From assembly GCA_016869335.1 (NCBI GenBank), contig VGEJ01000054.1, positions 1 to 11,932 on the forward strand: 11,932 bases of DNA, written 5' to 3'. Positions 6,460 to 11,932 of this stretch are shown here, one piece after another (positions within the stretch are counted from its first letter, which is position 1; every line of letters starts with the position of its first letter). The notes under the pieces are model-generated. The model was given only the letters and a program-made list of their open reading frames with translations. It was not told the DNA's origin and did not search any database. Position numbers and translations under genes: made by a program. The DNA comes from Alphaproteobacteria bacterium. GTDB lineage: Bacteria > Pseudomonadota > Alphaproteobacteria > VGEJ01.

Positions 6460-7055
6460 GGCTTGCTGGAGAGGTCGCCGCGGAAGGGCATGACCTTCAG
6501 TGTCTCGAGGTGCGCCGCAGCCGGATCCGGCTCGGCGGCGAGGCCGAGCGAGCGCGCGTGCGCCGCCAGCTCGCGGCCCTGGAAGAAGCGCACGCCGGGC
6601 TTCGACTTCACGAGGGCGAGGAGCTCGTCCAGCGCCGCGATGCGCGCAGCGCGCATCGAGCCGATGTCGCCGCGCAGGTGGAGCACCAGCGGCACCATGA
6701 TGCCGGCCTCGTGCATGGCGTCGAACTCGTCGCGCCAGTTCTGCATCAGATGCAGGTGCGAATGGCGGCCTGAGTACACCGGGCCGTCGTCGAGCGCGTA
6801 GCAGACCGGGGTCTCTACCAGCCCTCCGGCCGCCGAGGTCGAAAACGTAGGGGTAGTCGTCGTCCTAGAAGGAAGCGTCGTACTCGAAGCCGAGCCCCGC
6901 GAGATGCCCAAGCGTGTGCACCGACAGGCTGTAGCCTGGCGCGCGAAAGCCCGCCGGCGCCTTGCCGCAGATCGTCTCCAGGATTTCCTGGGAGCGCGAG
7001 AACGTGTCTTGCTCCTTGTCGCCGAGCTCCGCGAAGTTCTCCGGGGGCACGCCGC
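6456..7055 (-). pseudogene. 3' remnant of polysaccharide deacetylase (PuuE/NodB type)
   Basis: Remnant of a NodB-fold deacetylase/allantoinase-like protein, broken into two frames. One frame (7050 to 6865) reads ENFAELGDKEQD, then QEILETICGKAPAGFRAPGY and SVHTLGHLAGLGFEYDASF, a clear NodB core with its RAPGY motif. It meets a TAG at 6867-6865 where relatives carry a sense codon, continues as DDDYPYVFDLGG, and near 6815-6835 needs a one-base shift into the frame that reads LVETPVCYALDDGPVYSG, HSHLHLM and so on to the stop at 6456. The N-terminal half with the catalytic Asp and the HxxxH metal motif is absent, having been replaced by MlrC sequence. The protein cannot be functional as read. The 3' end still overlaps the MmgE/PrpD start by 4 bases. 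PuuE-type members act on allantoin, which fits the ureide theme, but this is inference. Confidence 0.85.
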
Positions 7056-7061
7056 GCGCCG

Positions 7062-7157
7062 CGGCCGATCGCGGTGCTCGGCGAAGTAGGCGAAGTCGGC
7101 GCGTGACGCGACGAAGCAGTTGGTCTCGTGCTGGAAGCCGCCGATCGCGAGGCGCAC
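7062..7157 (-). pseudogene. 5' fragment of MlrC-like (M81) metallopeptidase gene
   Basis: A GTG at 7157, overlapping the TAG of RidA-2 (TAGTG), begins a frame reading MRLAIGGFQHETNCFVAS then RADFAYFAEHRDRP. This is the characteristic N-terminus of the microcystinase C (MlrC)/M81 family, proteins of roughly 490 residues. About 32 codons in, the similarity stops and, in another frame, deacetylase sequence begins. The rest of mlrC is not in the window. The simplest reading is a deletion that removed most of mlrC and the 5' half of the next gene; misassembly is the alternative. The same frame runs open to 6456, so an automatic annotation would show one 233-residue protein whose middle (about residues 33-105) is meaningless. 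Confidence 0.8.
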
Positions 7158-7570
7158 TATTCGTCGTCCGGGATCACCGCGTCAATGTCGATCTCGACCA
7201 GCATCTCGGGCAGCGCGAGGCCGCGCACGATGAGGCCGGTGCCGCAGGGATGGATGCCCTTCAGGTGCCGGCCGATGACGTTGTAGACGGCCTCGCGGTA
7301 GCCGCGGTCGACGATGTAGGTGGTGATCTTGCAGATGTGCTCGAGCTGCGAGCCGGCTTCCGCCAGCAGCACCTTAAAGTTGCGCATCGCCTGGTCGGCC
7401 TGGGCCGCCGCGTCGCCCACGCCGGTGAACCCGCCCTCGAGGTCGAAGCCGGTCTGGCCGCGGATGAAGATGTGCCGGCCCGCCTTCACAACCATGCACA
7501 TGTCGTTGTCGATGGAGATGTTCCTGTAGACTTTCCTGGTGTTGAACTTGCGCAGCCTCTGGTGCGGCAT
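7157..7570 (-). CDS. RidA-family (YjgF/YER057c/UK114) protein 2
   Basis: 137-residue RidA-superfamily protein, paralogue of the one at 4752-5171: both begin MPH(K/Q)R, share DMC.VV.AG..IF(V/I)RGQ.G near residues 23-41, AQADQAM, the DRxY segment and GRHL(K/Q)GI. The C-terminal strand LALPEMLVEIDIDAV is typical. The position of catalytic Arg105 of E. coli RidA is Gly110 here (in PCGTGLIVRGL), so it should not be a classic imine deaminase. ATG 7570 is chosen by match to the paralogue; the frame is open further upstream to 7696 but that runs into the divergent DUF1028 gene. No strong Shine-Dalgarno. First gene of a minus-strand operon with the mlrC/deacetylase remnant and MmgE/PrpD; stop TAG overlaps the remnant's GTG. 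Confidence 0.9.
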   Translation of the reverse strand: MPHQRLRKFNTRKVYRNISIDNDMCMVVKAGRHIFIRGQTGFDLEGGFTGVGDAAAQADQAMRNFKVLLAEAGSQLEHICKITTYIVDRGYREAVYNVIGRHLKGIHPCGTGLIVRGLALPEMLVEIDIDAVIPDDE

Positions 7571-7625
7571 GGCGGACCCCGCGGATGGTGGACCGGTTAG
7601 ACTGCTATCATAACGCCGAGGCTCC
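7571..7625. promoter_or_regulatory. Divergent intergenic promoter region with palindromic -10-like box
   Basis: The 55 bases between RidA-2 and DUF1028 hold the most A/T-rich patch of the neighbourhood. CTATCATAACG at 7605-7615 gives TATCAT on the plus strand (7606-7611) and TATGAT on the minus strand (7612-7607), each 5/6 to the sigma70 -10 consensus. Neither has a convincing -35 hexamer at 16-18 bases, so an activator or an alternative sigma factor could be needed. Plus transcripts would start only ~10 bases before the DUF1028 GTG. Tentative. Confidence 0.35.
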
Positions 7626-8285
7626 GTGACGTACTCCATCGCAGCGAAATGCTCGCTCACCGGCATGTTCGGGGTCGCGGTCACCACTTCCAGCATTTGC
7701 GTGGGCGCCCGCTGCGCCTACGCGCGCGCCGGGGTCGGCGCCGTGCTCACGCAGCACCGCACCGATCCGCGCCTCGGACCCAAGGGGCTCGACCTGCTCG
7801 CGCAGGGCCTGCCGGCGAAGGACGTCATCGAGCGCTTGACGGGGGACGTTCCGGGCATCGGCTGGCGCCAGCTTGCGGTCGTCGACAGGGACGGCCGCAC
7901 CGCCGCGTACCACGGCGAGCGCATCACCTCGGTGCACTCGGCCGACGAAGGTCCCGGGTGCATCGCCATCGGCAACATCATCCGCACCAAGGCGGTCACC
8001 CGGGCTATGGTGGACGCCTTCGGCGCGGATCCGCAGCTGCATCTCGCAGAGCGGCTTGTGCGCGGTATGGAAGCGGGGTACGCTGCAGGCGGGGAGCCGA
8101 AGCAGGTGAAGTCAGCCGCGCTGCTGGTGGTGGAGAGCGAAAGCTTCCCGCTCGTCGACCTTCGCGTGGACTATAACCCGCAGCCGCTGGGGCAGCTGCG
8201 CTGGCTGTGGGAAATCTACGAGCCGTCGATGAAGCTGTACGTCGACCGCGCGGTGGATCCGGACAGCGTGCCCGGGCCCGCCTGA
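7626..8285 (+). CDS. DUF1028 domain protein (putative Ntn-hydrolase-like)
   Basis: 219-residue DUF1028 protein. The family pattern is plain: MTYSIAAKCSLTGMFGVAV, TTSSICVGARCAYARAGVGA and TDPRLGPKGLDLLAQG, followed by a GYAAGGEPKQVKSAALLVV region and WEIYEP near the C-terminus. Relatives have been linked to the Ntn-hydrolase fold, so an amide- or peptide-cleaving role is possible but unproven; Thr2 would be the candidate N-terminal nucleophile after Met removal (inference). Start GTG 7626 gives the normal family N-terminus; a weak GAGG (7618-7621) precedes it. It stands 20 bases before the periplasmic binding protein gene, so it is probably the first gene of the transporter operon, and it has no visible signal peptide, so it should work in the cytoplasm on the imported compound or a product. 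Confidence 0.9.
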   Translation: MTYSIAAKCSLTGMFGVAVTTSSICVGARCAYARAGVGAVLTQHRTDPRLGPKGLDLLAQGLPAKDVIERLTGDVPGIGWRQLAVVDRDGRTAAYHGERITSVHSADEGPGCIAIGNIIRTKAVTRAMVDAFGADPQLHLAERLVRGMEAGYAAGGEPKQVKSAALLVVESESFPLVDLRVDYNPQPLGQLRWLWEIYEPSMKLYVDRAVDPDSVPGPA

Positions 8286-8294
8286 AGCAACTTC

Positions 8295-8299
8295 GGAGG
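8295..8299 (+). promoter_or_regulatory. Ribosome-binding site of the ABC binding-protein gene
   Basis: GGAGG 6 bases before ATG 8306. It overlaps or touches the alternative in-frame ATG at 8300, which is therefore rejected as the start. Confidence 0.75.
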
Positions 8300-8305
8300 A
8301 TGCCG

Positions 8306-9796
8306 ATGAACCTGACACTGCGTTTCCTGCTCGCTTGCTGCGCCGCGCTGCTTGCGCCCGCCGCCGCCCACGCCAAGGGCACGCTGCGCGCGACGCTCAA
8401 CACCAGCCTGAACCAGCTCTACCCGGCCAAGGCGACCATCGGCGAGGAGTACATCTACAACGTGCTGGTGTTCGGCGGCCTAGTGCGCGTCGACGAGAAC
8501 CTGAAGTTCCACGGCGAGCTGGCCGAGCGCTGGGATTCTAGCCAGGACCTAAAGACCTGGACCTTCTTCCTGCGCAAGGGCGTCAAGTTCCACCACGGCA
8601 AGGAACTCGACTCGGGCGACGTCATCGCCACCTTCAAGCTGGTGGCCGATCCCAAGACCGGCTCGAGCGCGCGCACCCACATGGACCTGGTGGAGTCGTT
8701 CGACGCGGTGGACAAGTACACCGTGCGCTTCAACCTGAAGATCCCCTATGCCGGCTTCGCCGAGCTGATGGTCGAGCGCCAGCTCAAGATCATCCCGGCC
8801 GACCGACTCGACAAGCTCGCCACCGAGCCGAGCGGCACCGGCCCGTTCAAGTTCAAGTCCTTCACGCCCGGCGACAAGCTGGAGCTCGTGAAGCACACCG
8901 AGTACTACGAGAAGGGGCTGCCGAAGCTCGACGCCGTCACCTTCCGCATCATGCCGGAGAACGCGGCGCGGGTCGCCGCGATCGAGTCCGGCAGTGTCGA
9001 CCTGGTGTGGAACCTGCCTCTCGAGTCGATCGACAAGCTCAAGGAGAGCAAGGTCCTCACGGTGGACGCGGTGCCGACCTCGACTTGGGACGGCATCGTC
9101 ATGGGCAACAAGACCAAGCCGTTCGACGACGTGCGCGTGCGCCGCGCCGTGCTGCTCGCGCTGGACAAGGCGCAGCTCGCCCAGTTCGCCGTGTTCGGCC
9201 ACGGCATGCCGACACACTCGCCGATCTCGCCACGCCACCCCTACTTCAACAAACAGCTCTCGCTCAAGCCCGACGTGCCGCAGGCGAAGAAGCTGCTGGC
9301 CGAGGCCGGCTACCCGAACGGCTTCCCGATCACGCTGCACGTGCCGGTAGGCCGGCCGACGCGCGAGCGCATGGCGATCGCGGTGCAGCACATGCTGAAG
9401 CAGATCAACGTGCAGGTGGAAGTGGTGCGCATGCCGTTCAACCGCTTCCAGACCGAGGTCTCGGGCAAGTCGCCGTTCTACATGGACGGCTACTTCACGC
9501 GCCCGACCCTCGACACCTCGACCTACCCCTGGTACCACACCAGCGGCTCGTGGAACACACGCATGTGGCACTTCAGCTCGCCGCGCATGGACGCGCTGCT
9601 GGACAAGGCGCGGGGAACCCGCGACGAGAAGGAACTCGCGAAGATCTACCACACGTTTCAGCAATACGCGGTAGAGGACGTCCCCGGGGTCATCGCCTAC
9701 GTGATGAACTTCGCCAACGCCTACCGCAAGAACGTGAAGGGCTTCAAGACGCACTCCTACCTCTGGCTGGACCTGCGCCACACCACGGTGGAGTGA
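8306..9796 (+). CDS. ABC transporter substrate-binding protein, family 5 (peptide/opine/nickel type)
   Basis: 496-residue periplasmic binding protein of the SBP_bac_5 family (DppA/OppA/NikA relatives), which capture di- or oligopeptides, opines, glutathione, nickel chelates or other solutes and deliver them to the permeases encoded next. An N-terminal signal peptide is visible: MNLTLRFLLACCAALLAPAA then AHA, with probable cleavage before KGTLR at residue 24. Family signatures include YNVLVFGGLVRVD, LAERWDSSQDLKTWTFFLRK, GVKFHHGKELDSGDV (the conserved 'GVKFHDG' region), GTGPFKF and FDDVRVRRAVLLALDK. Start ATG 8306 is set by GGAGG at 8295-8299. Co-directional with DUF1028 and the permeases. The ligand cannot be read from sequence; given the enzymes nearby it is probably a nitrogen-rich small molecule rather than general peptides (inference). 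Confidence 0.94.
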   Translation: MNLTLRFLLACCAALLAPAAAHAKGTLRATLNTSLNQLYPAKATIGEEYIYNVLVFGGLVRVDENLKFHGELAERWDSSQDLKTWTFFLRKGVKFHHGKELDSGDVIATFKLVADPKTGSSARTHMDLVESFDAVDKYTVRFNLKIPYAGFAELMVERQLKIIPADRLDKLATEPSGTGPFKFKSFTPGDKLELVKHTEYYEKGLPKLDAVTFRIMPENAARVAAIESGSVDLVWNLPLESIDKLKESKVLTVDAVPTSTWDGIVMGNKTKPFDDVRVRRAVLLALDKAQLAQFAVFGHGMPTHSPISPRHPYFNKQLSLKPDVPQAKKLLAEAGYPNGFPITLHVPVGRPTRERMAIAVQHMLKQINVQVEVVRMPFNRFQTEVSGKSPFYMDGYFTRPTLDTSTYPWYHTSGSWNTRMWHFSSPRMDALLDKARGTRDEKELAKIYHTFQQYAVEDVPGVIAYVMNFANAYRKNVKGFKTHSYLWLDLRHTTVE

Positions 9797-9797
9797 T

Positions 9798-10757
9798 CTG
9801 CTTCTCTATACCCTGAAGCGTCTCGCCTACGTCGCCGTCATCCTGGCGGTGATGTCGGTGCTGATCTTCTGGGCAACGCAGGTGATGCCTGGCGACGTCG
9901 CGCAGATGATTGTCGGCCAGTTCGCTACCGAGGAGCAGGTGCGTGCGGTGCGCGCCAAGCTGCGGCTGGACGACCCGATCCACGTCCAGTACCTGCGCTG
10001 GGCAGGCGCGCTGCTGCGCGGCGACCTGGGGCTTTCGCTCATGATGGACCGGCCCATCGCGCCGCTGATCCGCGAGGCGATCGTGCGCTCGGCGGTGCTG
10101 GCCGGCATCTCGATCGTGCTGGTGGCCGCGGTCGGCATCTGGCTAGGCGTGTTCACCGGGGTGCGCAAGGACAGCAAGGCGGACCACGCCGTCTCAGTGG
10201 GCATGTACTTCTTCATCTCGGTGCCAGAGTTCTTCTGGGCGATCGTGGTCATCCTGGTCTTCGCCGGCTACCTCGGCTGGCTGCCCGCCACCGGCTACGC
10301 GCCCCTATCGGACGGCTTCTGGACGTGGCTCAAGCACATCATCCTGCCAGTGTCGACGCTGGTGACGGGGCTGGTGGCGCACATCGCGCGCCTGACCCGC
10401 TCCTCGATGATCGAGACCATGCAGTCGCAATACGTCACGGCGGCGCGCGCCAAGGGGCTCCCGGAGCGCATCGTGATCCGGCGGCACGCGCTGCGCAACG
10501 CGCTCGTGCCTACCATCACCGTGCTGGCCATCGACGTCGGCCTGCTCATGGGCGGCATCGTCGTGGTGGAGACGGTGTTCTCCTATCCCGGCCTGGGCCG
10601 GATGCTGATCTTTGCCATCGAGCAGAAGGACATCCCTGTGGTGCAGGCGGGGATCCTCGCGGTGACGGCGGTCTACGCACTGGCGAACCTCGCGGCCGAC
10701 CTCGCCTACGCCTACTTCAACCCGCGCATCCGCTACGGCAATGCGGTGGCTGGCTAG
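9798..10757 (+). CDS. ABC transporter permease, DppB/OppB type
   Basis: Inner-membrane permease of the DppB family, 319 residues if begun at CTG 9798, the usual size. The N-terminal segment LLYTLKRLAYVAVILAVMSV is the normal first cytoplasmic stretch and first half of TM1. The first ATG/GTG in frame are at 9849/9852, which would cut TM1 in two, so the true start is upstream and only CTG at 9798 (or CTT/CTC after it) is available; GGAG at 9790-9793 sits 4 bases before it. The stop of the binding-protein gene is 1 base upstream. The cytoplasmic EAA loop that docks the ATPase is at about 209-235 (YVTAARAKG, then RRHALRNALVPT) and the C-terminus YAYFNPRIRYG is typical. It overlaps the next permease gene by 17 bases. 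Works with the neighbouring permease and ATPases. Confidence 0.93.
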   Translation: MLLYTLKRLAYVAVILAVMSVLIFWATQVMPGDVAQMIVGQFATEEQVRAVRAKLRLDDPIHVQYLRWAGALLRGDLGLSLMMDRPIAPLIREAIVRSAVLAGISIVLVAAVGIWLGVFTGVRKDSKADHAVSVGMYFFISVPEFFWAIVVILVFAGYLGWLPATGYAPLSDGFWTWLKHIILPVSTLVTGLVAHIARLTRSSMIETMQSQYVTAARAKGLPERIVIRRHALRNALVPTITVLAIDVGLLMGGIVVVETVFSYPGLGRMLIFAIEQKDIPVVQAGILAVTAVYALANLAADLAYAYFNPRIRYGNAVAG

Positions 10758-11571
10758 GCTGCCACTGTCCCTGCTGGCCGGCGGCGGCGTGTTCGCGCTA
10801 ATCGCGTTCGCCGCGCTGCTCGGGCCGGCGATCGCGCCCTATCCGTACGACGGCATAGACATCATGGCGCGCTTCCTGCCGCCGGGCCCCGCGCACTGGT
10901 TCGGCACCGACGAGTTCGGCCGCGACGTGCTCTCGCGCCTGCTGCACGGGGCGCGCCTGTCGCTGCTCATGGGCATCGGTGCGACCGCGGTGTCGCTGCT
11001 GGTCGGCGTCCCGCTCGGGCTCGCCGCCGGCTACTACGGCGGCAGGGTGGACGAATCCATCATGCGCCTCGTCGACCTGCTGATCTCGGTACCGCCGATC
11101 CTGATGGGCATCCTGATCCTGTCGATGACGCCGCCCAACCCGTGGAAGACCGCGATCGCGGTGGGCTTCATCTACGTACCGATCATGGTGCGGCTGACGC
11201 GCGGCGTGACCCTCGAGATCGTGGCCGAGGAGTTCGTGCTCGCGGCGCGCGCACGCGGCGAGCGGCCCTGGTACATCCTCGGCGCCGAGATCCTGCCCAA
11301 CGCCTGGCCGCCGATCATCGTCGAGTCGGCCCTGCGCGTCACGTTCGCCATCATGCTGGGCGCGGCGCTCAGCTTCCTCGGGCTGGGCGTGCATCCGCCC
11401 GCGTCCGACTGGGGGCTGATGATCGCCGAGGCGCGGCCATTCATCGTGGAAGCACCCTGGGTGGCGATCGCGCCGGGCATCGTGCTCTGCATCACCGTGA
11501 TCGCCGTCAACCTCGTCGGGGACGGGCTGCGCGAGGTCCTCGACCCGCGCCTGAAGCGGGGCCGCAGATGA
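10741..11571 (+). CDS. ABC transporter permease, DppC/OppC type
   Basis: 276-residue second permease of the peptide-type importer. The periplasmic-side signature HWFGTDEFGRDVLSRLLHGA (52-71) is diagnostic of the DppC/OppC family; membrane segments include about 11-31, 72-98, 114-130 and 200-216. The EAA loop is at about 162-190 (EEFVLAARARGERPW then LPNAWPPIIV). It is slightly shorter than many DppC proteins because the N-terminal extension is short. Start ATG 10741 lies inside the end of the DppB-like gene (17-base overlap), and its TGA overlaps the ATPase ATG (ATGA), so the four transporter genes are tightly coupled. Confidence 0.95.
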   Translation: MRWLARLPLSLLAGGGVFALIAFAALLGPAIAPYPYDGIDIMARFLPPGPAHWFGTDEFGRDVLSRLLHGARLSLLMGIGATAVSLLVGVPLGLAAGYYGGRVDESIMRLVDLLISVPPILMGILILSMTPPNPWKTAIAVGFIYVPIMVRLTRGVTLEIVAEEFVLAARARGERPWYILGAEILPNAWPPIIVESALRVTFAIMLGAALSFLGLGVHPPASDWGLMIAEARPFIVEAPWVAIAPGIVLCITVIAVNLVGDGLREVLDPRLKRGRR

Positions 11572-11932
11572 GCGCGCCGGTGCTGCGGGTCAGCAATCTT
11601 TCGGTTGCATACCCGGCGGGCACCGGGTGGCTGCGCGCCATCGAGAACGTGTCCTTCGAGGTGGGCGCGGGCCGGGCGCTCGGGGTCGTCGGCGAATCCG
11701 GCTCAGGAAAGAGCACGAGCGCGCTCGCCGTGCTGGGCCTGCTTGCGCCCGAGGCGCGCATCGAATCGGGCGAGGCGTGGTTCAAGGACCGGCCCCTGTT
11801 CGAGCTGCCCGAGGCCGAGCGCCGCGCGCTGCGCGGAAACCGCATCAGCATCGTGTTCCAGGATCCCTTCACCTCGCTCAATCCGGCGATCCGGGTGGGG
11901 CGCCAGATCGCCGAACCCCTCATCTGGCACAA
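11568..11932 (+). CDS. ABC transporter ATP-binding protein, DppD/OppD type (3' end outside window)
   Basis: First 121 codons of the importer ATPase. Visible: LRVSNLSVAYP (A-loop region, Tyr15), Walker A GESGSGKST at residues 42-50, and the Q-loop in ISIVFQDPFTSLNP, the form typical of oligopeptide-type ATPases. The ABC signature, Walker B and the C-terminal oligopeptide/dipeptide extension would lie beyond the window. It could also be a DppD-DppF fused ATPase; the length will tell. Start ATG 11568 overlaps the permease stop by 4 bases. Confidence 0.94.
   Translation, partial: MSAPVLRVSNLSVAYPAGTGWLRAIENVSFEVGAGRALGVVGESGSGKSTSALAVLGLLAPEARIESGEAWFKDRPLFELPEAERRALRGNRISIVFQDPFTSLNPAIRVGRQIAEPLIWH

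Noticed and set aside
6456..7157. A single functional 233-residue fusion protein of MlrC and deacetylase
   Set aside because: Its middle (about residues 33-105) is Arg/Ser-rich nonsense while the proper deacetylase core is encoded in another frame over the same bases; it also lacks the catalytic N-terminal half.
8306..8340. Lipobox LLAC (residues 8-11) making the binding protein a lipoprotein
   Set aside because: It lies too close to the N-terminus; an ordinary signal peptide with AHA cleavage near residue 23 fits better.
8549..9781. Long open frame (410 codons) antisense to the binding-protein gene
   Set aside because: Val/Leu/Arg/His-rich composition with no recognisable domain; a mirror of a G+C-rich gene whose sense frame is a clear SBP_bac_5 protein.
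1..11932. CRISPR arrays, tRNA/rRNA genes, IS elements, prophage genes, toxin-antitoxin or defence systems
   Set aside because: No direct-repeat arrays, cloverleaf-like segments, transposase or integrase motifs, or terminal inverted repeats were seen on either strand.

Overview
The window (about two-thirds G+C by eye, strong G/C bias at third codon positions, genes packed with 4-bp or shorter overlaps) looks like chromosomal DNA of a free-living proteobacterium, most likely a betaproteobacterium of the Burkholderiales type. That assignment rests on gene style and gene families, not on a marker gene. No rRNA, tRNA, insertion sequence, phage gene or CRISPR array is visible, and no stretch over 300 bases lacks a gene.

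Layout. (1) 3-1346, plus strand: the end of a flavin reductase-like FMN protein, then an SDR oxidoreductase. (2) 1343-4734, minus strand, read right to left: an unusual arginase/agmatinase-family protein, an AtzA/TrzN/SsnA-type amidohydrolase, a small cupin and an Asp/Glu/hydantoin racemase. The last three are joined by overlapping stop/start codons. (3) 4752-5171, plus strand: a RidA-family protein, divergent from operon 2. (4) 5098-7570, minus strand: a second RidA-family protein, a wrecked gene made of the first ~32 codons of an MlrC-like gene joined to the 3' part of a PuuE-type polysaccharide deacetylase, then an MmgE/PrpD-family gene. (5) 7626-11932, plus strand: a DUF1028 protein, then a peptide/opine/nickel-type (family 5) ABC importer: periplasmic binding protein, two permeases and the start of the first ATPase, cut by the window end.

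Together this reads as an uptake-and-catabolism locus for a nitrogen-rich small molecule, possibly a cyclic ureide, hydantoin, guanidino compound or modified peptide. The importer brings it in. The amidohydrolase, arginase-like protein and possibly DUF1028 are hydrolytic candidates; the racemase suggests an intermediate with an epimerisable alpha carbon; SDR and flavin reductase supply redox steps; RidA-like and MmgE/PrpD proteins are common companions in such clusters. The actual substrate cannot be read from the sequence.

The most notable points are an arginase-family protein that has lost one canonical Mn-ligand His and the substrate-binding Glu, two RidA paralogues that both lack the catalytic Arg, an amidohydrolase with Gln in place of the usual general-acid Glu, a chimeric pseudogene, and two genes that seem to begin at non-ATG/GTG/TTG codons (ATA and CTG). 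The last points could be biology, decay or base-call error.
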